Below, piece after piece: positions 50,101 to 61,069 of a stretch of DNA of 64,000 nucleotides. Both the position numbers and the translations under genes were made by a program. The notes under the pieces were generated by a model that was not told the DNA's origin, ran no database searches, and worked only from the letters and a program-made list of their open reading frames with translations. This DNA is from Plazaster borealis (lineage: Eukaryota > Echinodermata > Asteroidea > Forcipulatida > Labidiasteridae): positions 22,142,026 through 22,206,025 of the forward strand of contig CM037463.1 in the NCBI GenBank assembly GCA_021014325.1. The letters run 5' to 3'. The first letter of the stretch is position 1. Each line of letters starts with the position of its first letter.

Positions 50101-53100
50101 TATTTTGGTTGTATCAGAAAATGTAAGAATTTGGGATGTTTTTGCTCTCAAGTTTAAAAAAAAACCACCCGTGCGCAATTTCTTGCATTGTTGTCACATC
50201 GCATATTTTATTGGCGGGTTTTTGTTGCTGGTGATTGTGTCTTTGATGTGAATGTCAATGTGTCTTTGATGTGAATGTGTCTTTGATTTGCACCATACGT
50301 CCTCGGGGCAGGCAAGGAATTAACTTTTGCTGTAAATCAAGTTAACTCAATAACACCTCAGACACGAGGACACTGCCGAAGGGTGGTCGTATGTGAAAAC
50401 ATGTTTTGCAGAGATAGCTGTTGAGCTAAACTTTAAAACCACTTGTTGTATTAACGCGTGAATACTATGGTGATTTTGAAGGTAAATATTCTGTTTTCTC
50501 TGCTATTTTTTAACGTGATACTCTGTAGATATCCGACGCATGCCGGTCCAACCTCCAAAAGGAGCTTCGGGTGGACGAGTTCCACTAGAAAATGTAAGAT
50601 TGATCATCGATGCCAAATCCCCTTAAACTTCAACAAGACATTTAAAGGGATTGTATACGTTTGGTAATCGGAACCCACTGTTTGTTTCAATCCTATATAG
50701 TTGTAGATATATATACCATAAAATTAACCTGTGAAAATTTCATTTCAAATGGAGGTAGCGTTTTTGAGATATTGCCGAAAATCTGGAGCGGTTATGTCCA
50801 CGCAGGAAGAATAATCTGCAATTGGAATACACAATCTGAGAAACGCTACTGCAGTAACGCTTCTCAGATTCAAATTTTTGGGGATAGAGAGTGATATATT
50901 TTTCCATAACCGCAGTACTTCTTAGTGAAAAGTTTCTCAAAATGTATTATACTATCCAAAGCTGCTGTATACTTCTTACCAAGTAAGTTTTTATTTCCAT
51001 CAATTTTCAGAGTCATTGACAAACGTATACAGACCCTTTTAAGTCCAAGTTTTAAAGAAATGTCAGGTTCATATCAAAGCACACAACTTTGCCTCAAGAT
51101 ACAAAAACAAGTTTCGTATACTACACAAACATGCATATCTGTTGAATGTTTTAGAATATTACTTGCTTTGACAAGTGAGGGCGCTCATTTGTACTTGCCG
51201 CAATAAAAACAAATTTGTACACAGTTCCTGACAAAGCATAATGTGTTGTTGTTGTTGTTTTCTTTTAAACTTCACCGGATGGATGAAATTTACAATAACT
51301 GGTTGTATAATGTGTGTTTATTGAACACTATAGAGGGTAGGAATCATCATTTACTCTAAAAGAAAACAACAGGGGAAAAAAAAACACCGCAACAAACTGC
51401 AAAAAACAAACAACAACAATGTAATACTTCCCATCTGACAAAGAACACCTATAGGTTTTGAGTCTTGTTGTCTCTAAAAAGAAAGGTGAACTTTGAAAGT
51501 ACTGGTTTTATTAATTTTGTTCATTTTATTTTGTTTAAGGTTTAATTTACATAATAGACCTTTCCCGTGAAATATGTAAATTGCACATCGCGCGTGCGCA
51601 CTAATAACACTACGGGTCGGTAAAATTAGGGAACATCGCACCTTTTTGTATGGGGGCTGATGGTGGCGTGACGCATACGCGTTTGTGCATTTGCCTTGGG
51701 CACAACTCTATGGCGTTTGCCAACCAATAGTGTCTGCACGCATGCGTGAATGTAATTAGCATAATTTCATGTGAAGGGCTGATTGGTAACAATCGAGAAA
51801 ATAAAGTGACTATTTTCAATCAAATTCTTACTTCTTCTTTAATTACATTTTTTGTATAGGCTATACTTTATAAACTAACCTAACAAATATTTCCGTCTGA
51901 AATCCTGATCACTTTGAGAACATGTCCCTGATTATTAAGAGTAAACGTATCTGGACGCGCAAAAACTTCCTGACGAAATACAAAATATTAGCCTTTCGGA
52001 AAGACGTTTGTCGCGGTCGAAATGTCAAGCCATTAACAAATACTTGCATCATAGAAACCGTCACTCGATGTTTCACTTGAAAAAACGTGACGACCAAACG
52101 TCAGGGATGAGATGAATGTAAACAATTCCTGAAAAGTGGCATGAGGGCCCAGGGTTCCCGCTTATTCTAGATCCTGGGCCTCCCAGATGTAACAATTCAT
52201 CGGGTGGTTTACAGACTCTGTGCATCACCAGAAATACAAAACTACAGGTTTGGACACAATGTGGACTATTTCCTTTCTCCCTTTGGTGACTGCTTGAAAG
52301 GCCCCTACTTCTTTCAAGAACAATTTTCTACGAGATTTTAAGAAAATCACACACATTAACGTGGTCACACAGAAATTGTTTTTCTGTTTTCAACATGGAT
52401 GTTGTACACGTTCAGAAAATGTGCTTAATGTTTCGATTTTGCACATGATGAAGTATTCGAAAATCGGGTGTCGTGGAGACATGGCACTGTGTTGTTTTTT
52501 TATTTTTTATTATTAAACAAAGTTAACGTCTTATTAACTCCATCAGTTTCTTTGGATTAATGCTGTAAGTCTAATGAGTTCTGAAACAAATTGATGAAGT
52601 CCGATTTCAAATTTTCTATTTTTGTACACAGCCAATCCGAACAGGCCGCCACCCTAGCAACGATGACTTCATGCAACGGCAAGCAGCTGTCCAAAAACAA
52701 CGCCAGCACCAACTACAAGCTGGTTGCAAAAGGGTTGCGGACGTCAACCAACCCATCCGTAGGATGGTTCTCAGCCATTTCATAGTCGACGACAAATATC
52801 GTCTGGTATACTGCCACGTCCCGAAGGTGGCCAGCACGAATTGGATCCGGGTCTTCCTGGCTCTGAAGGGCATCCTGAACGACACGTCCGACGGCAACCA
52901 GACCTTCATACAGCGAGGTGCGATGAACCAACTGCGACGTCTGCACACCTATGACGGCCGAGACACGCAATACATCCTTGCCAATTACACCAAGTTTCTG
53001 TTCGCGAGAAACCCGTTCTCCAGACTACTTTCAGCTTTTAAAAATAAACTTGACGCCAAGCCTCAAAATGACAGTCGAGTCCCATGGCAAGCGTGGATTC

Positions 53101-53501
53101 GCTACGTGAGGGAGTACATCAACAAATCAGCGGCTGGGGACGACGGCCAAGAGGAAACCTTTAACATCTCCTTCTCGGATTTTGTGAAATTTGTTGGGGA
53201 TCCAAAGACGAAATCCTCAAACAAACACTGGAATCCAATTATGCAAAGGTGCTTTCCATGTCGCATCAACTACACGTTCATAGGGAAAATTGAGTCACTG
53301 CAATCCGATGTCGACTACTTGTTCAAACTTGCCAAAATACACAAACTTGTGAACTTTCCAAGTAACAAGGGAAGCAGCCCGACGAACAGCACCGAAGAAA
53401 TGGCACTTTACTATGAAAATATACCAAAAAGAGACATAGACAATATATACCGTAGATTTAAAAGAGATTTTAATTTGTTTGGGTACGATAATTTCCGGTA
53501 G
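47011..53501 (+). CDS. Golgi carbohydrate sulfotransferase (HNK-1 ST / CHST8-14-like), three exons: 47011-47128, 50529-50593, 52632-53501
   Basis: Predicted 350-residue type II membrane enzyme that would transfer sulfate from PAPS to a glycan in the Golgi lumen. Seen: short basic N-terminus, one hydrophobic anchor (about residues 11-29), a stem rich in P, G, Q and K (about 30-110), then the Sulfotransfer_2 domain. The 5'-phosphosulfate-binding loop PKVASTNW is at residues 125-132, the 3'-phosphate-binding segment RNPFSRLLSAF at 187-197, the family HWNPIMQRCFPC motif at 260-271, followed by YTFIGKIE at 275-282. Length fits the family (about 330-430). Several N-glycosylation sequons lie in the luminal part. 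The start is fixed by an in-frame TGA at 46999-47001. Phases agree: exon 1 leaves one base, exon 2 is 65 nt, exon 3 opens on a codon boundary. AATAAA signals lie at 53772-53777 and about 53804. The acceptor glycan, and so the exact subfamily (CHST8/9/10/11-14), cannot be decided from motifs. Confidence 0.9.
47800..48250 (-). repeat. Degenerate GGACAATAGGG repeat block 4
   Basis: Reverse orientation: CTATTGTCCTCTTTTGTTAT, GTACACGAAAACGAAGC, CCATTGGGTTTGTACACG. Confidence 0.72.
49326..49500 (+). repeat. Interspersed repeat, pair with 4158-4335
   Basis: Same ordered blocks as the copy at 4158; lies in sulfotransferase intron 1. Confidence 0.8.
49682..49858. mobile_element. Fold-back element related to 17015-17191
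   Basis: GGGCCCAATTTCATAAAG at the left; GCTTAGCTACTTTTTCTATG near the right; shared GAGCAGGATACCAGT interior in the opposite orientation. Confidence 0.78.
49944..50075 (+). mobile_element. Family D element, left part only
   Basis: TGTAGACCACGTGACC followed by ACAGAGCATGT..., ACATCTCAATGGAAGAAAAC and GGAGATTGCACTG, then similarity stops. Confidence 0.72.
50529..50593 (+). CDS. Sulfotransferase exon 2 (65 nt, stem region)
   Basis: Preceded by a pyrimidine-rich tract with a TTAAC branch-like site and ending CTGTAG; followed by GTAAGATT. Joined to the single leftover base of exon 1 it reads 22 codons without a stop (D I R R M P V Q P P K G ... P L E N) and returns the frame to phase 0, exactly what exon 3 needs. 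The composition (P, G, K, R) is ordinary for a Golgi stem. No cDNA was available, so the exon rests on splice signals and phase. Confidence 0.75.
50594..52631 (+). other. Sulfotransferase intron 2
   Basis: 2.0 kb. It begins with a family B MITE (50640-51042) that starts only about 46 bp after the predicted donor. The remainder (51043-52631) is AT-rich, with no ORF or repeat I recognise. Confidence 0.7.
50640..51042 (+). mobile_element. Family B MITE in sulfotransferase intron 2
   Basis: ATTTAAAGGGATTGTATACG ... ACAGACCCTTTTAAG. A central hairpin (CTGAGAAACG...GCTTCTCAG) is intact. Confidence 0.87.
52632..53501 (+). CDS. Sulfotransferase exon 3: rest of stem and whole catalytic domain
   Basis: Acceptor TTTTTGTACACAG ends at 52631. 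The exon opens with PIRTGRHPSNDDF, continues through the first internal methionine at 52671 (residue 75), and carries every conserved motif of the family to the TAG stop at 53499-53501. Codon use is GC-richer than the surrounding sequence, as expected for coding DNA here. The catalytic domain being in one exon is common in this family. Confidence 0.93.
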   Translation, partial: PIRTGRHPSNDDFMQRQAAVQKQRQHQLQAGCKRVADVNQPIRRMVLSHFIVDDKYRLVYCHVPKVASTNWIRVFLALKGILNDTSDGNQTFIQRGAMNQLRRLHTYDGRDTQYILANYTKFLFARNPFSRLLSAFKNKLDAKPQNDSRVPWQAWIRYVREYINKSAAGDDGQEETFNISFSDFVKFVGDPKTKSSNKHWNPIMQRCFPCRINYTFIGKIESLQSDVDYLFKLAKIHKLVNFPSNKGSSPTNSTEEMALYYENIPKRDIDNIYRRFKRDFNLFGYDNFR

Positions 53502-53830
53502 CTATAACTCAAGAAGACAATAGTAGTGGACGTCACCGCCATAATTTTATACCTTGTCCACATGACGTACTTTGAGTAGGGCGCCCTCAGGGCTAGAAGT
53601 TAAAAGAAGGTTGCTCTTTAGATGAAACTTAACCTTTGACCCCTTTTAATTCAACTTTACAAGCAAACTCTCTTCTGTTTCACAAGTATCGGTGAAACTC
53701 AAGCAAGGTTTTAATGGAGAAGGCGCTGGGGATTTTTTTTTTAAATAGCACTTAGTGACAACAAAATAATTAATAAAAATACACGTTCCTTTTGTTGTGC
53801 AAAAATAAAAATAAATGAAAACTGTTTTAC
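53502..53830 (+). other. Likely 3' untranslated region of the sulfotransferase gene
   Basis: Non-coding sequence after the stop with AATAAA at 53772-53777 and again near 53804-53815. The true cleavage site is not determined. Confidence 0.45.
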
Positions 53831-55998
53831 AGATTTTTCTTTTTTTGGGCTCCACCCATTGTTCGTATTTCTTAATGATTACTCTGTGAGTTACTCAAAC
53901 AAATATCCCTACAACCTTACAGGGGGGGACGACATCAAGTCTGTCGAAATTGACTGTGGAACAAACCAGACCAGACAAATCACAGCATCCAGTCTTTCGA
54001 GTCTAGAGTTAATATTTAGTACCTCAAAGTCGAGCCAGTTTATGGACAAGACATGAGTGTAGTGTGATGATGCTAATGACACGTCACTCGTCGCTTTGTA
54101 TAGTGAGCAAGGCATGGTGCAATCATTAACCATCATTCGCTCAGCCCAACCGGTTTCATCCAATACCGCTGGGACGGGCTGACGAGCTTGTACACAATCT
54201 TGTTCGCGATGTATAGTCATGCGTGATGGGAACGATTGTACTGCCGTCCAGGTGGCGAGATTTTTTTCCTACGAACTTGTTGTCCCCCCCATGGGGCGAA
54301 CTGTGTACAAACTTCTTTGATAGCACCCTCTTTTGAATCATCCTCCTCCAGCCCATGCTAATTTCCCGTATGGGGACAAAAAGTTAGTAGGAATTCAAAC
54401 AATATCTCGAGTCCCGGTGCAATATGCGCACAATCAACATGTACACACACGGTGTGATAAAGCATGGAGGCGGGCCATTGATAATGTTATCCAAACTAAG
54501 AAGAATGTTGCGATCGAGCCCTATTTTGTAGTACAATGTAAAGATTGACAATAATTTTGCAATGGATTTACACAATTAGAGCTACATTATTATTGATAGT
54601 AGAACCTTTCGTAAAAACAGGAAGAGGTGACCGGGGGGTTAATAGGTCAGGGGGAATGGTCCAATGCGCATGTGCATACGTCAGCGCCTCATCAGCGCCT
54701 CATGGATAAGGCGCTGGGACCGAGCGAATAAATCGTGACTTTCTTTCTATGTTTTGGGTTTTCTTTTTAACTGAAGGATGTTTGTTAAAATTTAACAATT
54801 TACCGGGGGGACACGGAAAAAGAAAAGGCGCCATCAACGTTGATACTCGTCTCATTCATGAGCATGCCATACGTGCATGCAGTCGAATCTCTATTCATGC
54901 AGTCAGGTCGCAACAATAAAGCGCTCTGATTGGTACAAGGCTTCATACCAGGAACCGCAGCCTGTGTGTGTTACCCTGACTGCTCGGTATACCATACCAA
55001 CACACACAAACTCCGGACGCCGACTGGTCCACACATGAAACCGTTAACGGAAGTTACTATTTAATTCGAACGTTACATTTTGAAAATCATAAAAATCGAT
55101 TGGGTAGAATGGGTGAATTTTTTTTTAAAACTTCACAATGTTAGAAAACTATATATTTAAACAAGAACTTGAAAAATCTCAGAGTTAGAATGGTCAAATT
55201 TTTCGCTTCTGTCGCGTTTTGTGACACTGTTTTAGGGGTGTCTAAATTTCCGTTCAGAGCAATATTATACATTGATTAACGGTATGGTGCTGTTGCCTGG
55301 CCATGCGCCTGATGTTGGAGGGACGAATGCATTTTCAAAATAGTCTTGTCTAAATATTTGTCAAATATTTGCATTTTATTCCACTCCAAAAACCTGACAA
55401 ACAAACTATACACATATAATTGGTAAAATACTGCCGTACCCTTATCTTATTTAATCCATTTGTGTTATTGTAAAATTTAAGCACCCCGAATTTTTTAACG
55501 GTACGTTCACACAGCGTCGGGGAAAGAATTGCGCAATATCGTGTCCGCCCCCCACCCCCGCCATATTTACCACCCCCGGTGGATGTGCAACTTGTTTCTA
55601 TGGGGTGCTTTCCATGTATGTAAGCAGACATGCCTTGTTTAACGATGTGAGACACCCAGCCTCGCTACCATGGGCAGCGCGCCGTATCGATACCTCACGT
55701 CACTGATGAGCGAGCAGCGCGTAATGGGAAAAAATATTGCACGGCGAGATCGATCACCCTGAAAACGAGGTCGCCTACAAACCCTACAGACATGGGTGTG
55801 GTCACTTACTACAGCATGCACAAGTTTAACAACCTATAGGAAAGTATAGTTCCTTTACGCAGGTGACTGTTTAGTTCAAATTCAATTTAATGAAAGCTCA
55901 ACAACAAAAGAGTCATATTTGTTTAATATTCATATTAAAACATTATAGTCGAACGGGCAAGGTTGTGTTAATAAGTGTTATTTGCAGCAATGTTCTTT
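53830..55998. other. No gene recognised
   Basis: Between the sulfotransferase 3' end and a family B MITE. A short CATCAGCGCCT duplication at about 54687. Nothing else supported. Confidence 0.45.
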
Positions 55999-56393
55999 TT
56001 AAAGGCATCGTACACGTTTGGTAATTGGAGCCTATTGTTTGTTTCAATCCTATATAGTTGTAGATATATACCATAAAACTAACCTGTGAAAATTTCATTT
56101 CAAAAGGTGGTAGCGTTTTTGAGTTATTGCCGAAAATTTGGAGCGGTTATGTCCATGCAGGAAGAATAATCTGCATTGGAATACACACTCTGAGAAGCGT
56201 TACCGTAACGCTTCTCAATATTCAAAATATTTTGGGGATAAAAAGTGATATATTTTTCCATAACCGAAGTCCTTCGAAGTAAAAAGTCTCTCAAAATGCA
56301 TTATACTATACAAAGCTGCTGTACTTCTTACCAAGTAAGTTTTTATTGCCTTAAATTTTCAGAGTCATAACCAAACGCGTACGATGCCTGTAA
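55999..56393 (+). mobile_element. Family B MITE with family A-like ends
   Basis: The ends read TTTAAAGGCATCGTACACG and GCGTACGATGCCTGTAA, closer to family A termini, while the interior is family B. Confidence 0.83.
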
Positions 56394-56405
56394 GTGTTGT
56401 TTGAA

Positions 56406-56430
56406 ATATATATATATATATATATATATT
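56406..56430. repeat. (TA)n microsatellite
   Basis: About 12 uninterrupted TA units, directly after a family B MITE. Confidence 0.95.
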
Positions 56431-58033
56431 CAAATGGCTGCACTTTGATGACAATAAACAAGGAAACAAAAGGTTTGTTTAAAATAAAATCTTGCTGTGG
56501 AACTCATTTGGCATGTTTGGTTTCATTTTCAGGAAACAGCCATCCCCTTTACGTTTGAATTAATATAAGTTTTCCCGGCCAATTGTAAACAAAAACTCAT
56601 TCAATTTACCGTCCGGCTAAACTCAATTTCGTTTGAAACTGAACTTCCGTCGCATCCCTCCATCCTACAATCTAGACTGTTTCAAGAGAAATATCAATTT
56701 CTACCTTCAGCTCCCCTGAGTTATTTTCATCTTAAATGTTTTCTTCTTGTAAGCCCCTTACCAAGAGTGGTTTGTAGCCTTGTTCGGGGGGGGGGGGTTA
56801 GACGGTCTTGCAAAACAAATCAGAATTCAACGCAACAGACACAAGGGGTAATTCAATTTCAACACTACAGTTTAGCATTCACTGGTCAAATAAGACCATT
56901 CCAATTCATTAGGTTGTAGAGATTCAGTTTCGTAAAAACCAACAGCAAGAGGCTGGTCAACCATTCAATTTCATCAATTGTAAATAGGTAGTAGAAGTTC
57001 AACTGAAGAATGGTGAAACTGTAGTCTCGAATGTCTATAATAGAAATAGATTGACTGAAACGAAACTATGAGTGCAAGAAAACGAAGTGTGAATGCAATA
57101 GAAGCTAAAGAGAAAAAGTGAAACTTCTAAGTTGGATCGGATTTGGGGGGATCTTGAATTTGAATGCGCTCTAATGAAACTGAATTAATTTTTGCTAAAT
57201 TTGACCGGGAAAACCTATGTCATCAAAAGATTAATAATTAATTTTATAATTTCATTGATTACACATAAATCATACAACAAAAGACAACACAATGAGTTGG
57301 CATTATACATAAAAAATGAAACTAATGAAAGTTCTACTGAGATGGGCCAAATTTCATGGCTCTGCCACGCTTAGGGTCGCCATTCTCAGCTTACACGGTA
57401 AGCGCCAAATGCCGGCGCTTACTGTGTAGAAGGAGAGTACTTAAAAGTAAGCCTGCACAATCAATGGTAACCAAACTTGCTAACCTGTGAAATACATTAA
57501 CTGTAAGCTATCTGCTACCGTAAGCAGCAATTTCTTGCTTAGCGCTTATAGTAAGCAAAGCCATCAACATTAAGTACCAGCTTTCTCCTGAAGACTGTCA
57601 GAGCATACTGATCGAAACGTCTTTTCAGAAACACAACTCATAAAGAGATTGTATTCACGTACGTACGTGGTATTACCTCCAAACCTAGAATTAAATCCTA
57701 CCTAATCCATTCCAGAAAAAAGGGTTTTATTTTTTCATAAAATGTGATATTAGCATTTCTATTTCTAAATTCCTGAAATAAATCAGTACTAAATACAAAA
57801 GATTAATTGACCAAAAAAACCCTTCTAGGAATCAAACAATCAAATTAGTTATTATGGCAATCAATGCAAACATGTCAATCTCATGAACAATTTCAATAGG
57901 TGTCAATGATGATATTTCGTAGAATACAATAAAAAGTTGTCAAGTATTAGTGTCAAGACAGAATTTCAGACAGAATAAAATTTGTTAAACCACCTCCACA
58001 AAATAAAAAAACCTAAACAAATGTTGTAGTTTC
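56431..58033. other. No gene recognised
   Basis: A GTAAGC-rich stretch (57395-57560) with TTACACGGTAAGCGCC and GGCGCTTACTGTGTAG forms a 40-bp hairpin. The rest is AT-rich. Confidence 0.45.
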
Positions 58034-59065
58034 TACACAGGTATCTTCAGGCCTATGGGTCAAAGTACTATAGTCCATTTTGAGGCTCCCTTGGTTTGAT
58101 TACCTACACAGGTATCTTCAGGCCTATGGGTCACAGTGCTAGTCCCTTTTGAGGCTCCCTTGGTTTGATTACCTACACAGGTATCTTCAGGCCTATGGGT
58201 CACAGTGCTAGTCCCTTTTGAGGCTCCCTTGGTTTGATTACCTACACAGGTATCTTCAGGCCTATGGGTCACAGTGCTAGTCCCTTTTGAGGCTCCCTTG
58301 GTTTGATTACCTACACAGGTATCTTCAGGCCTATGGGTCACAGTGCTAGTCCCTTTTGAGGCTCCCTTGGTTTGATTACCTACACAGGTATCTTCAGGCC
58401 TACGGGTCACAGTGCTAGTCCCTTTTGAGGCTCCCTTGGTTTGATTACCTACACAGGTATCTTCAGGCCTACGGGTCACAGTGCTAGTCCCTTTTGAGGC
58501 TCCCTTAGTTTGATTACCTACACAGGTATCTTCAGGCCTACGGGTCACAGTGCTAGTCCCTTTTGAGGCTCCCTTGGTTTGATTACCTACACAGGTATCT
58601 TCAGGCCTACGGGTCACAGTGCTAGTCCCTTTTGAGGCTCCCTTGGTTTGATTACCTACACAGGTATCTTCAGGCCTATGGGTCACAGTGCTAGTCCCTT
58701 TTGAGGCTCCCTTGGTTTGATTACCTACACAGGTATCTTCAGGCCTATGGGTCACAGTGCTAGTCCCTTTTGAGGCTCCCTTGGTTTGATTACCTACACA
58801 GGTATCTTCAGGCCTACGGGTCACAGTGCTAGTCCCTTTTGAGGCTCCCTTGGTTTGATTACCTACACAGGTATCTTCAGGCCTACGGGTCACAGTGCTA
58901 GTCCCTTTTGAGGCTCCCTTAGTTTGATTACCTACACAGGTATCTTCAGGCCTACGGGTCACAGTGCTAGTCCCTTTTGAGGCTCCCTTGGTTTGATTAC
59001 CTACACAGGTATTTTCAAGCCTATGGGATCAGTAATAGTCACTTTAGAGACTTACTTGGTTTTTA
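58034..59065. repeat. 69-bp minisatellite, about 15 units
   Basis: The marker TACACAG recurs at 58034, then 58105, and every 69 bp to 59002. The first and last units are diverged; the middle ones differ at only a few sites (TATGGG/TACGGG and CCTTGGTTT/CCTTAGTTT). The CCTTAGTTT variant recurs at 58505 and 58919, six units apart, which points to a higher-order duplication. Because 69 is a multiple of 3, the minus strand stays open for 300 codons as a 23-residue repeat (RRPEDTCVGNQTKGASKGTS core). No signal peptide, flanking exon or family match supports calling it a gene. Confidence 0.97.
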
Positions 59066-59417
59066 TAAACAGAAAGTTTTAAAAATAAAATTTAAATAAA
59101 TATTTTTGCAGTAATTTGTGTTCAGGCAAAATAATATGCATGGAATAATATGAGGTACAAAAGAATATACTGTTGAAATTGCAAACAATTGTGGAATATT
59201 GTGATCATCATTTCGAATGCAATAATATAAGATTACCACAAAGAACACATAAATACATGTCCATATGCCATGCTCTTTCCTGTAACAAAAGCAAACAAAC
59301 TTTTAGAGCAAGTTGAAGCATCGATTCAAAAGTTTATCCGAGGTAAATATCTGTGGCAATCGTCTCCAATGAAGTTCAGTGCCGCTGTGACAAATACATT
59401 AGGTTTTAACCCTCCTA

Positions 59418-59615
59418 CTGTTTGACCATTCAATATCATCCACTTTGGTTTTGAATGATAGATCAACTATGCCAGCCTGTATTATGATATCATGTGGTAA
59501 ATGCATCTACACAGTACACAGTCAACCCTCCAACTGTCTGACCATTCAATATCATCAATTGTTGTTTTGAATGATTGATAAACTATGCCAGCCTGCAAAA
59601 ACACCATGTGACGAA
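59418..59615. repeat. Two ~108-bp tandem copies of an interspersed repeat
   Basis: GACCATTCAATATCATC recurs in both copies, with TTTTGAATGAT and ACTATGCCAGCCTG following. A third, distant copy lies at 835-900 (CATTCAGTATCATCCAC, ACCTATACCAGCCGG). Confidence 0.8.
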
Positions 59616-59624
59616 CGCATGTGC

Positions 59625-59846
59625 ACCTTCAATTCAATACACTTTATTTCCAGTCCACACGAAAGAAGACGATTAGAATAAAAAATGTGATTACAGAATG
59701 AATATGCAAATATGCAAATATGCAAATATGCAAATATGCAAATATGCAAATATGCAAATATGCAAATGTCAAAGATAGAAGGACGGGCAAGGATTGCAGT
59801 TTCAAGTGTGACCTGTACATGAAAACTAAGGCAGAGTTGGTCTGAC
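59625..59846 (-). other. Likely 3' untranslated region of the SLC35B1-like gene
   Basis: About 200 nt after the stop codon; AATAAA on the minus strand corresponds to 59643-59648. It includes the ATGCAAAT array. Caution: the TTCAATTCAA...TTTATTTCC stretch here resembles one near 20190-20230, so it could be a retroposon tail rather than the native polyadenylation site. Confidence 0.4.
59704..59767. repeat. Eight perfect head-to-tail ATGCAAAT octamers
   Basis: Exactly eight uninterrupted 8-bp units, each identical to the consensus POU/Oct octamer on the plus strand. It lies 80-143 bp beyond the stop of the SLC35B1-like gene, on its 3' side. Confidence 0.95.
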
Positions 59847-60056
59847 TCACTTGATAGCCTTGGACGGTCTGCTCTTCCCGAAGATGCTGTCGAGTCCGAG
59901 CCCGGCGAATACGAGTAACACCCCGCCCCACTGCCTGGGGAGCAGTGGATTGGAAAACAGGATGACCGAGCCCAGGATGGTGAAGAACTTCCGCGTGGTG
60001 GTCATGATGGAACAGGTTAGGGGGCCGAAGGTTGTGACCGTGACGAAGATAAAATG
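59847..60056 (-). CDS. SLC35B1: SLC35B1-like nucleotide transporter, terminal coding exon
   Basis: Begins after CTTCCTGCAG (acceptor at 60057-60058, minus strand) and encodes 69 residues: [20 protein letters not shown], then [20 protein letters not shown], a final hydrophobic helix and a basic tail ending SKAIK. The [18 protein letters not shown] block is diagnostic for the SLC35B1/HUT1 branch of nucleotide transporters. The stop TGA is at 59847-59849. The tail has lysines at -4 and -1, so it is not a canonical KKXX or KXKXX ER-retrieval signal, though the family is ER-resident. About the last 104 of roughly 320 residues of the protein are in this window. Confidence 0.92.
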   Translation of the reverse strand, partial: HFIFVTVTTFGPLTCSIMTTTRKFFTILGSVILFSNPLLPRQWGGVLLVFAGLGLDSIFGKSRPSKAIK

Positions 60057-60692
60057 CTGCAGGAAGGAAGCCAGGGGAATCAAGTTAAAGGGAAGAGACG
60101 TCCCTGTGGGAAGGAGGCTGGAGTATTACTAGGTTAAAGGTAATATACAGGATTGGTATGGAACAATATTTCTTTAATTTTAGTCTGAAAGCTTACTGTT
60201 TATGAAGTTCATACAAGAACCATTTGTTTTCCTCTGAAATGAAGTCATATTCGAGAAAACTGTATCTGAAAACCTTTATAAAAAAATGCAACAGCTGATT
60301 TCGGTTGTTACAATCAAAATTATGGACAATGTGTTTACATGCTGAAAATTGTGTATGGTTTTCACTATTTTCTCCCGAGTGACTCACAACGGATTTAGCC
60401 AAAATTTTCACAGGTTTGTTATTTCATGTACATGGTTAATCACACAATACATTGAACACTGTATATTAGTGTATGTGACTTATTTTGTCAGCTCTACCAA
60501 TCCTGTATAATACCTTTAATCTACACTTTAAAGTTGTATCCAAATAATAAACAGAAAATGTGACTGTTTCGGTTCCTTTTTAATATTAGCATTTATCAAT
60601 ATATGTGTAATGTTCGGCCAACTGAATGTGTCGACACAATACATGCTTTGTATCTTTGTCACATTTATGTAACAACAGTGTAAATTTCAGCA

Positions 60693-61069
60693 TTAAAGGC
60701 ACTGGACACGTGTGGTAATTGTCAAAGACCAGTGCTCTCACTTGGTGTATCCCAACATATGCATAAAATAACAAGCCTGTGAAAATTTGGGCTCAATTGG
60801 TAATCGAAGTTGCAAGAAAATGATGAAAGAAAAAACACCATTGTACGAATTTGTGTGCTTTCAGATAGGAATAAAAACTTCTTGCAAGAAGTTTTTATTA
60901 TGTTAGTGAGAAATTACCTCTTTCTCAAAAACTATGTTACTTCAGAGGGAGTCGTTTCTCACAATCAACAGCTTTATACTATCAACAGCTCTCCGTTGCT
61001 CGTTACCAAGTCAGTTTTTATGCTAATAGATATTTTGAGTAATTACCAAACGTATACAGTGCCTTTAAA
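60693..61069 (+). mobile_element. TTAA-type MITE, family A, in the SLC35B1 intron
   Basis: TTAAAGGCACTGGACACG ... TATACAGTGCCTTTAAA. It has a small duplication (ATCAACAGCTTTATACTATC) near its 3' third. Confidence 0.88.

Larger units (their letters stand above)
47129..50528 (+). other. Sulfotransferase intron 1
   Basis: 3.4 kb between predicted exons 1 and 2. It holds a degenerate GGACAATAGGG-family block (47800-48250), an inverted-repeat fragment shared with 4158-4335 (49326-49500), a GGGCCC-ended fold-back element (49682-49858), a partial family D element (49944-50075), short direct repeats at 47586-47620 (17-bp unit) and 50230-50290, and otherwise AT-rich sequence with no recognised gene. 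Confidence 0.7.

Noticed and set aside
52671..53501. Intronless sulfotransferase starting at the internal methionine 52671
   Set aside because: It would lack the membrane anchor; the open frame extends upstream to a good acceptor at 52631 and joins in phase to the anchor exon through exon 2.
58060..58962. 300-codon minus-strand ORF as a protein-coding gene
   Set aside because: It is entirely a 69-bp tandem repeat whose period is a multiple of 3; there is no signal peptide, flanking exon, or domain. Kept only as a repeat.
58034..59065. CRISPR array
   Set aside because: The whole 69-bp unit repeats with no unique spacers, in a eukaryotic genome.
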